A stretch of 64,000 nucleotides of DNA, taken from contig NZ_SSOB01000018.1 of assembly GCF_004801405.1 (NCBI RefSeq), forward strand, positions 1 through 64,000. Reading direction: 5' to 3'. The translations under genes were made by a program, and so were the position numbers. Below the pieces are notes generated by a model. That model was not told the origin of the DNA. It did not search any database and was given only the letters and a program-made list of their open reading frames with translations. Within the stretch, counting starts at the first letter, position 1; every line of letters starts with the position of its first letter. Below are positions 8,694 through 18,402 of the stretch, one piece after another. This DNA is from Cohnella fermenti. Lineage in GTDB: Bacteria; Bacillota; Bacilli; Paenibacillales; Paenibacillaceae.

Positions 8694-10214
8694 TTACTTC
8701 TTGTTTATGGCTACCCAGGCATCCAACTGCTTTTGCTTTTCAGCAATAATTTTGTCCATACCCGCAGCCTTCAGCTCCTTGTTCATCGTAGCGAGCGTAC
8801 TGTCCACGTCATACATGCCGTAACCTAAGCCAATCGCATATTTGTCGATTATCGTTTTGGTTTGGGCAATTTCCGACTTGACAGGCTCAGCATCAAATGA
8901 GAAGCCCATGATTCGCGAAGTTTTCGCACTCTTGTTCAACTCGTCAATCTTCTGAGGGGTATCCGCCTCAACACCCGGGAGCAGGTACGCGTTCAATTGA
9001 TCTCCCAGCATCCAAGACACATTGGGGGCGTAACCGGAATCCGCAATCAGCTCTACGCTGTTGTCTCCCGTTTTTTTATAGTGCGTGCCTTCGATTCCGT
9101 ATACCAGCATGTTGTAAAGTTGCTTGTCGGTATTGATCAACTCCAGGAACATCATGGCTCGTTCCGGATTTTTGGAAGTTCTGCTGATGGCCTGCATCGT
9201 GCCGGTGACAGAACTGGTGGATACCAATGGTTCCGTCAGGAAGGCATAGACCGGCTCGAAGCCGTAACGGGCTAAAACTTCCGCTTCGCCCCCTGGCTTG
9301 TACTGTCCCAGCATGGACAGTATTTTTCCGTTTTTAGAGAGCTCTTCGAAGTTTTTGGCCAGAGACAAATCTTTATTGATATAACCTTTATCCGCCCAGC
9401 TTTTAATCGTTTTCACATAATTAATAAAGACAGGCTGCTCGTATTGGTTAACGACCTTATAATCGGTGCCTTCAAGCTCAATCGCGCCGGGAGTCCCTTC
9501 TCCGCCCAAGGTTTCCATCTTCAAGTAGTTCATGATATCCATTTGATTAATGCCCGGGCCGGCCAGAATAAATTTGTCGCTTCCTTCGCCTGCTTGCATC
9601 TTGGCCAAAGCCGGCTCCAAGTCTTCCAACTGCTTGATGGCGGCCACGTCAATATCGTATTTCTCCGCCATGTCTTTTCGCATCGTGATCGTCGTTTGTC
9701 TTGCGGCAATCTGATAATTAGGGAAACCGTAAATTTTGTTGTTTACTTTCATCGCATCCCAGAATTCGACCGGGATCTGTCCATAGGCCTGAGGTGCATA
9801 TTCGGTCACCAATTCATCCATCGGCAAGAAAGCGCCTTGTGCCACATTCTCATAGAACTGGTAACCCGGAGCAGTAAACATAATATCGAAATTTTCTCCT
9901 GCGGCGATCATTAACTTCGTTTTTTCTATATAACTGGCAGCATCGATCCACTGGATGTCCAGCGTGGCGTTGATTTTCTCCTTCAATATCTTGTTTACCT
10001 CTGTCAGTACCTTTTCCCCATCCTTCTGGGCTGGAATCCGGAGAACCCATTTCAGCTTCACCGGTTCCAACTCTGCGGCAGTGGCGGACGGTGTCGTCGA
10101 GACAGCCGGGCTTTTTTCCGTTTCCCCCGTACTTTCTTTGCTCTGACAACCGGCCAACCCGGTTGCCGCCAACACCATCGCTGTCAGCGTTATCATTGCC
10201 CTGAGCTTTTTCAC
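8694..10214 (-). CDS. Lipoprotein sugar-binding protein, locus A
   Basis: A 506-aa extracellular solute-binding protein of the family 1/LipO type. A hydrophobic signal sequence ends in the lipobox LAGC with Cys23 as the lipidation site, followed by a Ser/Thr/Glu-rich linker. The length of about 500 residues is usual for partners of LplB/YtcP permeases, which generally take up oligosaccharides. It is the third gene after the two permease genes and is separated from them by an 86-bp gap holding a 13-bp triple repeat. A stable hairpin follows its stop. The ligand is unknown; locus context suggests uronate-containing oligosaccharides. Confidence 0.88.
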   Translation of the reverse strand: MKKLRAMITLTAMVLAATGLAGCQSKESTGETEKSPAVSTTPSATAAELEPVKLKWVLRIPAQKDGEKVLTEVNKILKEKINATLDIQWIDAASYIEKTKLMIAAGENFDIMFTAPGYQFYENVAQGAFLPMDELVTEYAPQAYGQIPVEFWDAMKVNNKIYGFPNYQIAARQTTITMRKDMAEKYDIDVAAIKQLEDLEPALAKMQAGEGSDKFILAGPGINQMDIMNYLKMETLGGEGTPGAIELEGTDYKVVNQYEQPVFINYVKTIKSWADKGYINKDLSLAKNFEELSKNGKILSMLGQYKPGGEAEVLARYGFEPVYAFLTEPLVSTSSVTGTMQAISRTSKNPERAMMFLELINTDKQLYNMLVYGIEGTHYKKTGDNSVELIADSGYAPNVSWMLGDQLNAYLLPGVEADTPQKIDELNKSAKTSRIMGFSFDAEPVKSEIAQTKTIIDKYAIGLGYGMYDVDSTLATMNKELKAAGMDKIIAEKQKQLDAWVAINKK

Positions 10215-10257
10215 CTGAACAACTCCCCTGTACTTTTTTATATTTTAACTTCACATT

Positions 10258-10296
10258 GGAAGTCAAAACCGGAAGTCAAAACCGGAAGTCAAAACC
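10258..10296. repeat. 13-bp exact tandem triplication
   Basis: GGAAGTCAAAACC is repeated three times without a gap (10258-10270, 10271-10283, 10284-10296). It lies between the second permease gene and the binding-protein gene of locus A. The number of copies sets the distance between the permease stop and the binding-protein ribosome site, and it could be slippage-prone or a binding array. Confidence 0.9.
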
Positions 10297-10300
10297 GCCT

Positions 10301-11194
10301 TTATCCCTTTACAGCACCGGAAGTGATCCCCCGGACAAAGTACTTCTGGAAGAAGGGAAACACAAACATCATGGGACCAGCCGCAATTACAGCCATAGCC
10401 ATCTTGGCGCTGTCCGAAGGAAACTCTGACATGCCCAGACTCAGGCCCGCCTGAGAATCCTTCATCATCTCCTCCGCATTCCGGAGAATTTTGTACAGCA
10501 AATACTGCAACATATATTTGTGTTCTGAATCGATGTAGATCATGGAGCGTGTCCATTCATTCCAATAGCCCAAGGTCAACATTAACCCGATGGTAGCTAA
10601 GGCGGGTTTGGATATGGGAAGCACAATCTGCCAGAAGATCCGCATCTCGCTGCAGCCGTCGATGCTGGCCGATTCCAGCACCTCCTGCGGCAAATCAAAG
10701 AAGAACGTCCGCAAGAGAATGATATTCCAGGAATTGACCAAGCCCGGAAGAATGAGAATCCAGTAGGTATCCTTCAGAAGGTAGTACTTCGTGAACACGA
10801 TATAGCTAGGAATCATCCCCGCATTAAATAGCATGGAGAAGAACACTAGAAATCCCAAGATACCCGCAAGCTTATAATCTTTCCGGGATAGCGAATAAGC
10901 AATCATCGCCGTTAGAATGAGTCCAACGCCCGTTCCGACAACGGTTACGAATAGCGTCGTGCCATAGGAGTTCAGAATGAGTTCCGGCGATTTAAAAATA
11001 TATCGGAAAGCATCCAGGCTCCATATCTTGGGAAAAAGGCTGTATCCGCGTTCGATGATGCTCTCGGTACCGCTTACCGATAGAATAACGACGAGCAGCA
11101 TCGGAATAATGCAACTCAATGCCAGAAGAGTAAAGACACTGTGTGTGAAAAAAAGACCTGCTCGAAATTTCCGTTTGTTGATGGCCGAATTCAT
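10301..11194 (-). CDS. Sugar ABC permease, YtcP-type, locus A
   Basis: A 297-aa inner-membrane subunit of a CUT1 carbohydrate importer with about six transmembrane helices. The EAA-type cytoplasmic loop ESASIDGCSEMRIFWQIVLP contacts the ATPase. It ends in RGITSGAVKG, the tail typical of YtcP/YesQ proteins. It starts at the ATG at 11194 after a GAGAGAGAGG site, 17 nt after the stop of the partner permease. No ATPase gene is nearby, so a shared MsmX-like ATPase is expected. Confidence 0.92.
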   Translation of the reverse strand: MNSAINKRKFRAGLFFTHSVFTLLALSCIIPMLLVVILSVSGTESIIERGYSLFPKIWSLDAFRYIFKSPELILNSYGTTLFVTVVGTGVGLILTAMIAYSLSRKDYKLAGILGFLVFFSMLFNAGMIPSYIVFTKYYLLKDTYWILILPGLVNSWNIILLRTFFFDLPQEVLESASIDGCSEMRIFWQIVLPISKPALATIGLMLTLGYWNEWTRSMIYIDSEHKYMLQYLLYKILRNAEEMMKDSQAGLSLGMSEFPSDSAKMAMAVIAAGPMMFVFPFFQKYFVRGITSGAVKG

Positions 11195-11211
11195 CCCGAT
11201 TACCTCTCTCT

Positions 11212-12171
11212 CTAAAAAATGGCTTGTTCCCGGCCATAGCGGTACCGGATGACAAAGTTGGCCGCCAGGACAAGAATGAATCCCGCCATAGATTGGAAGA
11301 CACCGGCTGCGGCTCCCATCCCCAAATCAGCCGACCCCCGCAGGGCGCTGTACACATAGGTATCCAGCACGGACGAGACATCCCGAAGAGATGGCGACTC
11401 CATCGGAACCAGGAAGAACTGTCCGAAGTCGGCATTAAAAATCCGGCCCAGTGCTCCAAGGAAATTGATCAGAATGATAGGCCGCAGAGCAGGAATCGTA
11501 ATCTTCAGCGCCATCTGGAATCGGTTGGCTCCATCAATAGAAGCAGCCTCATAATAAGAGGGATCTATCGACAGGATATAGGCGTAATTTAATAACGTCG
11601 CATAACCCATCGTCTTCCAGAAATGAAGAACGATATGAATCCAGAACCAGTATTGGGGTTCGAAGTACCATTCGATCTCCGCCATCCCCATAGCGCTTAA
11701 AATGGAATTGATCATGCCTTTGCTATTGTCCAATAAAGCAAATACGATGTAAGCCACAATGGTCCAGGACAGGAAATAGGGTAAAAAGATGGCCGTCTGA
11801 TAAACCTTCAATACTCTTCTGCTTAGGATTTCGTTCAGAAGTATCGCCAGAATGACGCTGCCGACAATACTTGTTACAATAAAAACGGCATTATAGAGAA
11901 TGGTATTTTTTAGCGCAAGCAACGCATCGGAGGTGGAAAAAATAAAGATAAAGTTTTTCAGTCCAATCCAAGGGCTTTTAAATATCCCGTCAATAAAATT
12001 GTAGTTTTTAAAAGCCAGCACAATCCCGGGCAATGGTACAAAATAAAACAAGATAAGCAATACGAATGCAGGGAGAGCCAGCAGAGATAAATCCACATTT
12101 TTGCGGAAGGAGCTTTTATTCAGCTTTTGTCTTACTCCTGCCGGGGACTCCGGTGCTAATGTCTTCTTCAC
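11212..12171 (-). CDS. Sugar ABC permease, LplB-type, locus A
   Basis: A 319-aa membrane subunit pairing with the YtcP-type permease downstream. It has a Lys/Arg-rich N-terminus, about six transmembrane helices and the EAASIDGANRFQMALKITIP loop. It starts at a GTG (12169-12171) five nt after AAGGAGGCG. It is the first gene of the transporter operon. A terminator for the upstream regulator gene precedes it, so its promoter should lie within 12172-12308, and regulation by the adjacent membrane AraC protein is likely. Confidence 0.92.
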   Translation of the reverse strand: MKKTLAPESPAGVRQKLNKSSFRKNVDLSLLALPAFVLLILFYFVPLPGIVLAFKNYNFIDGIFKSPWIGLKNFIFIFSTSDALLALKNTILYNAVFIVTSIVGSVILAILLNEILSRRVLKVYQTAIFLPYFLSWTIVAYIVFALLDNSKGMINSILSAMGMAEIEWYFEPQYWFWIHIVLHFWKTMGYATLLNYAYILSIDPSYYEAASIDGANRFQMALKITIPALRPIILINFLGALGRIFNADFGQFFLVPMESPSLRDVSSVLDTYVYSALRGSADLGMGAAAGVFQSMAGFILVLAANFVIRYRYGREQAIF

Positions 12172-12308
12172 AACTACGCCTCCTTCTCCTTTAATGTCGT
12201 GCTTGATGTGGCCTCATTATCCCTCTCCTGTCCGTTGAATCGCTACTGTTCAATCCCATTTTCCTCTGCACGGGACTGTATAATCTGAAGAAAACTCTAT
12301 ACCGGTCC

Positions 12309-12343
12309 AAAAAAAAGAAAATGACACGACTCTCATGTCATTT
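12309..12343 (-). terminator. Terminator of the membrane AraC regulator gene
   Basis: On the minus strand an 8-bp stem, AAATGACA/TGTCATTT, with a 9-nt loop is followed by TC and eight T residues. The stop codon of the regulator gene (12333-12335) lies inside the loop, so the gene ends within its own terminator. Confidence 0.85.
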
Positions 12344-14615
12344 CCTTCAGCTTGTTGATGATCTCCTTATCCACTCTGTAGCCCTTGGGCGTGGCGCCGA
12401 ACTTGCGTTTGAACAGCTTGTAGAAGCTGCTCTCATTATGGAAGCCTACCCGTTCCATGATCTCTCCTATGCTTAGTTCCGTTTGGAGCAGCAGTTCGGC
12501 GGACTTGTTCAACCGGATCTGGTTGATGTAGTCGAGCACGGACAAGCCGACCGCTTCCTTGAAGATCTGTCCCAGGTAGCCTTGAGACAGCTTGAACTCC
12601 ACTGCAAGGCCTTTTAGGCTCAGCTCCTCGGCATGATGCTCCGCAATGTACCCCTTCACGGATTCCACCAAGGCATCGTGCCTCGTTTCCACAAGCGCTC
12701 TATGAGATGTCATTTTCTCGATTACTTCATAAAACTGAATTTTCAACTCGTCGATGGTTTCGAAGGCAGCCAATCGGATATAAAAATCTTTCATGGAGAC
12801 AGGGATTTTCTCGATACGACTCTTGTTCAAGACATCAATTGTATTTCCCAGAGCCAAGGAAAAACGGGTCATCAAGAGCATGAATCCTTCGATATCGCCT
12901 TGCGAAGCACCTTCGATCAGCTTGTCGAACAAGACTTTAGCTTCGTCTCCATTCCCTGCTCGGACAGCATTCAGGAACCTTTCTTCAAGACTTTCATCGT
13001 ATACAACCTGGTGATTCTCATGCTTATATAAAATGGAAGGCTCCAGAATCGCTTCCCGACTGTAAACCAAGCTGTATCTGATCAGAATGGCCGCAGTTCG
13101 GTAAGCTTGAACCAGCGCTGCCTCCCCTTTGACATGCCCGCCAATAAATGCAGATAAGCTATAGCTTGTGAATTGCTTGACCGACTGTTGTAAAAAACGG
13201 ATTTTCTCCTCCCATTCGATCCTGTTGTTCTCCAGCGGCAGAAAGATTAGCAGAATAAATTGCCCTTCCCCGATATATACCGCTTTGGCGGAATTCCCAA
13301 CGTCCAGAACTTCTTCGGATACGTTCATCATGATGAAACGGTATGCTTTCTTCCGATCGACATCCTGCTTTTCGAACTGATTCCGGTCATCGATCTTCAG
13401 AAGAATCAGCAGCATATCCCGATCAAGCATATTGCCGAAGACGGAGGCGAATTCGCCTGTCAATTGATTAGCAATGGAGTTGTTCTCCATCAGAACCGCT
13501 TTGATATAATTCTCCAGAAGAATGGCATCCGCAGAATGTTTATAGCTGTTGTAGTCATGAAGCAGGCGCCTATTCTTCTGAAATACGTCGGTAAGCAGCT
13601 TAACATCGTCCAGAAGCTGCACGCCAACTTCCTTCTTTCCCCTTGGTCCGAGGACTTCACGGAACAACCTTCCGAACGGATGATAAATCCGGTGCGAGAT
13701 AAAAGCCGCCGCTACAAAGGCAAGAAGCGCCATAAAAAATGTGATATGAAGAACAACTTTTTTGACAATTTGCAAAGACTGGTCTAAAAATTGATTGGAC
13801 TCCTCTACCACCAGTACCCAGTTCGTATCCGGCATCCAGAGGTAAGTAAAAATCCGCTCCTTCCCTTTTTCCCCTGCCTCAAAACTGCCCGTATCCAGGT
13901 TAGACTTTGTAATTCTCTCAACCAACTCCGGATTAAGCGCTTCCATACTGCGGATCTGCCTGGAATCGTCTATATAAGTGAGGCTTGTCTTGTCGATAAT
14001 GTAGGATTTGACGGATTTTCCCGTCAAGCTGCTCAGCGTGTCGCACAGCCATGTTGCATCTACGTTAACGCCCAACGCTTGGGTAACCCTGTTGCCGCTA
14101 TCCGTCTGGAAGTACAAATAAGTAAATACGGTATCGCCATTGTTGTATGCCTCGAAGGGAAGCACTCTAGGAATTGGCGTCAAAACTGGCGTGCTGCTGA
14201 AATTTTTGACCGCATTCACAAAAAAAGCATCTTTATGCGCTTGAGAACTTAACGTTGAATAGTACTTATCGGTTTTGCCGCTATAAAGCGTGACGGAATG
14301 AAAGATCGGATTGACTTCAAACGACTTCTTGATAGCAATCATCAACTCGTACATCTGCGCGTAATCCAGCGAGTTCTCTTCAAACAGAGGGATGAGGGAT
14401 GGATCATTCAGATGCCGGAAGGTGAAGGCCTTCACGTCCTCATGCATTCTCTCGATGCTTTTGCTGATAATGCGCAGCTCCTTGCTGTTCTCTTCAAAGG
14501 TCCGATCCCTTACGATCCCTTCAAAGCTCTTGAATGCTGTAACGGAGAAGCCTGCCTGAACAACGACAAGCAGCAATGTAATTAACCCCACAATCTTCAG
14601 AAAGGTCTTGCTCAT
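12333..14615 (-). CDS. Membrane-bound AraC-family sensor/regulator, locus A
   Basis: A 760-aa one-protein sensor-regulator of the YtdP type. An N-terminal transmembrane helix (about 6-28) precedes an extracellular Cache-like sensor, a second transmembrane helix (about 290-312), a cytoplasmic linker and a C-terminal AraC double helix-turn-helix (last 100 residues, with GYLGQIFKEAVG and GFHNESSFYKLFKRKFG). It probably senses a sugar outside the cell and activates the transporter operon immediately downstream. I chose the ATG at 14615 because GGGGTGG precedes it. A longer frame to 14750 would overlap the GH105 gene and lacks a ribosome site. Direct and inverted repeats lie just upstream. Confidence 0.88.
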   Translation of the reverse strand: MSKTFLKIVGLITLLLVVVQAGFSVTAFKSFEGIVRDRTFEENSKELRIISKSIERMHEDVKAFTFRHLNDPSLIPLFEENSLDYAQMYELMIAIKKSFEVNPIFHSVTLYSGKTDKYYSTLSSQAHKDAFFVNAVKNFSSTPVLTPIPRVLPFEAYNNGDTVFTYLYFQTDSGNRVTQALGVNVDATWLCDTLSSLTGKSVKSYIIDKTSLTYIDDSRQIRSMEALNPELVERITKSNLDTGSFEAGEKGKERIFTYLWMPDTNWVLVVEESNQFLDQSLQIVKKVVLHITFFMALLAFVAAAFISHRIYHPFGRLFREVLGPRGKKEVGVQLLDDVKLLTDVFQKNRRLLHDYNSYKHSADAILLENYIKAVLMENNSIANQLTGEFASVFGNMLDRDMLLILLKIDDRNQFEKQDVDRKKAYRFIMMNVSEEVLDVGNSAKAVYIGEGQFILLIFLPLENNRIEWEEKIRFLQQSVKQFTSYSLSAFIGGHVKGEAALVQAYRTAAILIRYSLVYSREAILEPSILYKHENHQVVYDESLEERFLNAVRAGNGDEAKVLFDKLIEGASQGDIEGFMLLMTRFSLALGNTIDVLNKSRIEKIPVSMKDFYIRLAAFETIDELKIQFYEVIEKMTSHRALVETRHDALVESVKGYIAEHHAEELSLKGLAVEFKLSQGYLGQIFKEAVGLSVLDYINQIRLNKSAELLLQTELSIGEIMERVGFHNESSFYKLFKRKFGATPKGYRVDKEIINKLKEMT

Positions 14616-14637
14616 AATCCACCCCATAATAAAAGAT

Positions 14638-14696
14638 AAGCTATTATTGTATAAATGAATTATACATAATAGCTTCAAATTATCTATGATAGCTTC
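14638..14696. repeat. 20-bp direct repeat with overlapping inverted repeat before the AraC gene
   Basis: Two 19-bp copies of a sequence ending ATAGCTTC lie at 14658-14676 and 14678-14696, with 16 of 19 matching and a 20-bp period. The first also forms an inverted repeat with 14638-14654 (arm AAGCTATTATTGTATAA, 5-nt loop). The array covers the 3' end of GH105 and stops 22 nt before the regulator start. It looks like an operator array for an AraC-type protein, possibly autoregulatory. Confidence 0.6.
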
Positions 14697-15748
14697 ATAA
14701 CCTCGGTTAGCATGAGAATAGGCAGCGCTTGCCCGTAGGTCATCGGACAAAGCTTAATTTGTCGGTACTCCTCCAAGGTCGCACCCATTCCGGTTCCGTA
14801 AGATACGTTCTGCACGGTTCCGTCCTCCGAGATTTGGGAGATTACCGCTTCGGCAGCCTTGCGTCCCATCGGGAGGCAACGGGGGTCCAGATACCCCAAT
14901 CGCACAGCCTTGAGTATCCCGTAGGCAAAGCCGGCAGTAGCGGAGGTTTCCACATACGACGAGGGATCATCCAGAAGAGTATGCCACATGCCGCCCGGAT
15001 GCTGGAGTCGCTCCAATGCAGCGACCTGGGATCGGAGGGTATCCAGAAGGTACAGCTTCACCCCCGGATCAAGATCGTCGACGATATCCAAATAATCGAC
15101 CACTCCCGCGGTGTACCAGCAGTTGCCCCTTGCCCATAATGCTTCTGCGAAATGATGACGCCCCTCGAAGGTCCAACCGTGGTACCAGAGTCCGGTCTTG
15201 CGATCCGCGAGGTACTTGATATGGACGAGGAACTGCCGCACCGATTCCGCCGTATAATCCTTCCGATTAAACAACTTGCCCGCTCGTGCCAAGAAGAGCA
15301 CGGTCATGAACAGCGTATCGTCCCACAGTTGCCCGGAATTGGCATTGCCCGTTACGATATGCTGCAACCCGTTTGCTTCCGTACGCGGCATCTCCTCCAT
15401 AATCCATTGCGCCCATTCTTGGCACAGGGCCAATAAATCTTCACGCCCCGTTTCCTCTGCCACCAGGCTTAGCGTTAGCATCGGACATAACGTATTTACA
15501 TTTTTCTCCGGCAAGCCGTTGCGAATATTGCGCTCAAACCACTCTACCAGAAAATCGAGAATTCCGGCCTCTCCCGTTTCTTGATAATAGTTGTACAGGC
15601 CATACAGTCCGACGCCTTGTGCCCATTCCCAAGTATCCATTGAAATGATACTGATGGGGCACTCTTCCACAAGTCCCGTTTCGTTGCCCAAATTTTGCAT
15701 TTTGCTGGCCACTTTGTCGATCAGCGCGCTTATTGCGGCTTTATCCAT
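14684..15748 (-). CDS. GH105 unsaturated glucuronyl/galacturonyl hydrolase
   Basis: A 354-aa cytoplasmic (alpha/alpha)6-barrel enzyme related to YteR/YesR. These enzymes remove the 4,5-unsaturated uronic acid that polysaccharide lyases leave on oligosaccharide ends. Family features seen are DTWEWAQGVGLYGL (38-51), WDDTLFM (142-148, with Asp143 at the expected catalytic position), WYHGW with His190, and WARGNCW (205-211). There is no signal peptide and the length is normal. It implies that locus A handles lyase products of pectin-, rhamnogalacturonan- or glycosaminoglycan-like polymers. It lies directly before the membrane regulator and is divergent from another AraC gene; the 128-bp gap between them holds both promoters. 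Confidence 0.9.
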   Translation of the reverse strand: MDKAAISALIDKVASKMQNLGNETGLVEECPISIISMDTWEWAQGVGLYGLYNYYQETGEAGILDFLVEWFERNIRNGLPEKNVNTLCPMLTLSLVAEETGREDLLALCQEWAQWIMEEMPRTEANGLQHIVTGNANSGQLWDDTLFMTVLFLARAGKLFNRKDYTAESVRQFLVHIKYLADRKTGLWYHGWTFEGRHHFAEALWARGNCWYTAGVVDYLDIVDDLDPGVKLYLLDTLRSQVAALERLQHPGGMWHTLLDDPSSYVETSATAGFAYGILKAVRLGYLDPRCLPMGRKAAEAVISQISEDGTVQNVSYGTGMGATLEEYRQIKLCPMTYGQALPILMLTEVMKLS

Positions 15749-15876
15749 CCTGTAGGTTCCTTCCCTTCTGATCCATTCAAGCTCATTATAGGCAAGGAGG
15801 AAACTTCCGTTCTTGCATTATCGTCGGGATTTCATGCATTTTTGTGATATATTAACTTTGAAGAAACCGAGAGTCG

Positions 15877-16764
15877 GTGACGATCAACGTGGAATTTAAA
15901 AAGGTGAGGAACAACTACACGGAAAACGTGCGCTTGGAGCACAACTTCGGTGCGGACTGGAGCATGGACTACTATCACTTTCATAATGTCTACGAGGTAT
16001 ACTTGGCTCTGACGGAAGGGGCCGAATTCTGGGTGGGCAACCAACGGTACGTATTGGCTCCCAACGATTTGCTGTTGCTCACCACCAGCGACTTGCACCG
16101 CTCCATCATCCATGACAAGACAAATTACGAACGATATATCCTTTATTTCGACCCTTTTTATATAAGCGTATTAAATACCGCCAGCACCAATCTGCTGGAA
16201 TGCTTCGCCCGGAGAAGCTCATCCCGTAGTCACCGAATTCACTTGAGCGACACCGATGCCCGCCAACTGACGGAGCTGTTCCGCGAGCTGGATCAATTGC
16301 TTAAACAAAGCGGATTCGCCACCGACGTCAAAGTAAAAATACTGCTGGCCCATATCCTTATTCACTTGGAGAAAATGACGCGTGACGGGGGGGCGGAACT
16401 AACGGGCAACGCGGCCCCCAACGCCTCTTATCTGCTGCTTAATCCCGTTATGGACTATATAGATGCGCATTACGCCGAGGATCTGTCAACAGACGGGATC
16501 TCGAGACAATTCCGCTTAAACCGCCACCGCTTAAACGAATTGTTTCGCGAGGTGACCGGTCTGTCCTGCCATCGGTATCTGGTTCAGCTAAGAATAATCA
16601 AAGCCAAAGAATTGCTGGAGCGAGGCGGCATCTCGACCACCCAGGCATGCTTCGAGAGCGGGTTTAACGACTACTCCCATTTTATCCGCACCTTCCGCAC
16701 CCTGGTTGGAATGTCGCCTGGGAAATATGCCAAACAGGCCAGCGACAGCAAATTTCTGCATTAG
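15877..16764 (+). CDS. AraC-family regulator with cupin-like sensor
   Basis: A 295-aa cytoplasmic regulator. Residues 1-130 form a cupin-type sugar-binding domain with YHFHNVYEVYLALTEG, as in XylS/AraC-type proteins. The C-terminal 100 residues form a double helix-turn-helix (RLNELFREVTG, GFNDYSHFIRTFRTLVGMSPG). The start is probably the GTG at 15877; the upstream ribosome site is weak. The gene is divergent from GH105, so it probably controls that gene or the whole of locus A. Confidence 0.85.
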   Translation: MTINVEFKKVRNNYTENVRLEHNFGADWSMDYYHFHNVYEVYLALTEGAEFWVGNQRYVLAPNDLLLLTTSDLHRSIIHDKTNYERYILYFDPFYISVLNTASTNLLECFARRSSSRSHRIHLSDTDARQLTELFRELDQLLKQSGFATDVKVKILLAHILIHLEKMTRDGGAELTGNAAPNASYLLLNPVMDYIDAHYAEDLSTDGISRQFRLNRHRLNELFREVTGLSCHRYLVQLRIIKAKELLERGGISTTQACFESGFNDYSHFIRTFRTLVGMSPGKYAKQASDSKFLH

Positions 16765-16800
16765 CGGCCTCCGGCCCGGGCTGCACGCAGTCCGCCGCTG

Positions 16801-18402
16801 TCATCCTTGCGGATGCTCCTCTCTCCGCCAACTCTGCCCCTGCTTCCGGTAATCGGTAGGAGAGAGCCCCGTCATCTGCTTGAAGACGGTCGCGAAGTAG
16901 TTCGAACCCGGGAAGCCGACGGCTTGCCCGATCTCCGCGACTTTCTTGTTCGTGTTCTTCAGCAGCAGCTTGGCCTTCTCCGTTCGGAAGCGGAGCACGT
17001 ATCCGCTGAAGCTCTCCCCCGTCTCCTTCTTGAACAGGGAGCCGAAGTAATTGGGGCTGAGGTGGGTGTGGGCGGCAACGGTCGGCAATGCGCATTCTTC
17101 GGCATAATGCTCTTCAATATAAAGAATCGCGCGTTGCACAATGCCGCCGCTGCGCTCCATATGCCAGCTCAGCAGCGCCTGCTCGAAGGTGCGGATCTGC
17201 CCTTGGAGCCACGCCTTCACCTCCTCCCGCGTGCGAGTGCGATGAAGCTCGGCCACCCGTTGCCCGATATCCCCGACGGTTCGCGGGTCGGCCTCGAGCT
17301 CCTTGCGCATCACATCGTCCATCGCCATGGCCGCGCAGAAGGCCTCGATCTTCATCGCATCCGCATGGGCGGAAATCTGCAGCGCCGAATCCAGGACGCG
17401 GCGAAGGTACGCCTCCAGCTCGGCGGGTCTTCCGAGCAGCAGCAGCGCCGTCAGCTCGCTCCGAATCAGCCGCACCTTGTCGCCGCCGATCGTCTGATCC
17501 TCCATCGCTTCGCCCGGCCCCGCACCCTGGTCCCCTTCCCGGGAATGGTCCAGAAGCGCCGCGTCCATCCACGCTTCGGTATGCTTGAAGCCGCGGAACG
17601 GACCGTATCGGCGAACAGCCAGTTCAAGGCCCAGCAGCCGCTTGACGACGGAGGAAGCCTCCTCGAACAACGATTCGGAATCGCCTTCCGGGGACAGGAA
17701 GAAGACGAAGCTGTCGTACTCCAGCATCAGCCGACGATCCTCTCCCTCTCCCGGCGCTCCCGATGCTCCCGACACTCCTTCCGCCAGCTCCTGAAGAATG
17801 TTGCCCACGGCGAATTGCAGCAGCTTCAGGTCCCCGCCCTGATAATCCTTCGCCTCCGGGTAATACGTCTCCACCTGAACAAGCCACAGCTCCTTGCCCG
17901 TCAGCGCCCGCTCCAGCTCCCGCGCTTCCTCGGCCGCATACGGCAGGCGCTTCCAGACGGAGCGAAGCAGTTGGTCCTCCCGCCGGCTCCGCTCCTCGGC
18001 CTCGCGTTCCTTGCTTGCCTCCTGCAGCCGATATTGCTCGAAGGCCGCCTGCAGCACGCGGCACACTTCCTCCTCCGGACACGGCTTCAGCAGAAATTGC
18101 TTCACGCCGTAATTGACGGCCGCTTGCGCGTACTCGAAGTCGCGATATCCCGTCAGCATCACCACGGCCGTCCGAGGCGCCTGCTCGGCCAATCGCTTCG
18201 CCAGCTCGATGCCGTCCATCACGGGCATGCGAATATCGGTAATGACCAGATTGGGCTGCAGTTCCCGAAGCTGGTCCAGCGCTTCTTCTCCGTTCGCCGC
18301 TTCGCCGACGACCGACCATCCGAGCGGGTTGCTCTCCACCAGCTTCGTCAGCCCCTTGCGGATCATCGGTTCATCGTCGACAATGAACAATCTCCCTCTC
18401 AT
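16801..18402 (-). CDS. YesN-type response regulator, locus B
   Basis: A 533-aa two-component regulator. The receiver domain (1-120) has acidic residues VDDEP, the phospho-acceptor Asp56 in VITDIRMP and a conserved Lys in LLKPCP. A variable middle region follows, then a C-terminal AraC helix-turn-helix (NYFGSLFKKETG; GFPGSNYFATVFKQMTG). Its ATG overlaps the stop of the kinase gene (ATGA), so the pair is translationally coupled. It should activate the locus B transporter. No clear terminator separates it from the convergent AraC gene 36 bp away. Confidence 0.92.
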   Translation of the reverse strand: MRGRLFIVDDEPMIRKGLTKLVESNPLGWSVVGEAANGEEALDQLRELQPNLVITDIRMPVMDGIELAKRLAEQAPRTAVVMLTGYRDFEYAQAAVNYGVKQFLLKPCPEEEVCRVLQAAFEQYRLQEASKEREAEERSRREDQLLRSVWKRLPYAAEEARELERALTGKELWLVQVETYYPEAKDYQGGDLKLLQFAVGNILQELAEGVSGASGAPGEGEDRRLMLEYDSFVFFLSPEGDSESLFEEASSVVKRLLGLELAVRRYGPFRGFKHTEAWMDAALLDHSREGDQGAGPGEAMEDQTIGGDKVRLIRSELTALLLLGRPAELEAYLRRVLDSALQISAHADAMKIEAFCAAMAMDDVMRKELEADPRTVGDIGQRVAELHRTRTREEVKAWLQGQIRTFEQALLSWHMERSGGIVQRAILYIEEHYAEECALPTVAAHTHLSPNYFGSLFKKETGESFSGYVLRFRTEKAKLLLKNTNKKVAEIGQAVGFPGSNYFATVFKQMTGLSPTDYRKQGQSWRREEHPQG

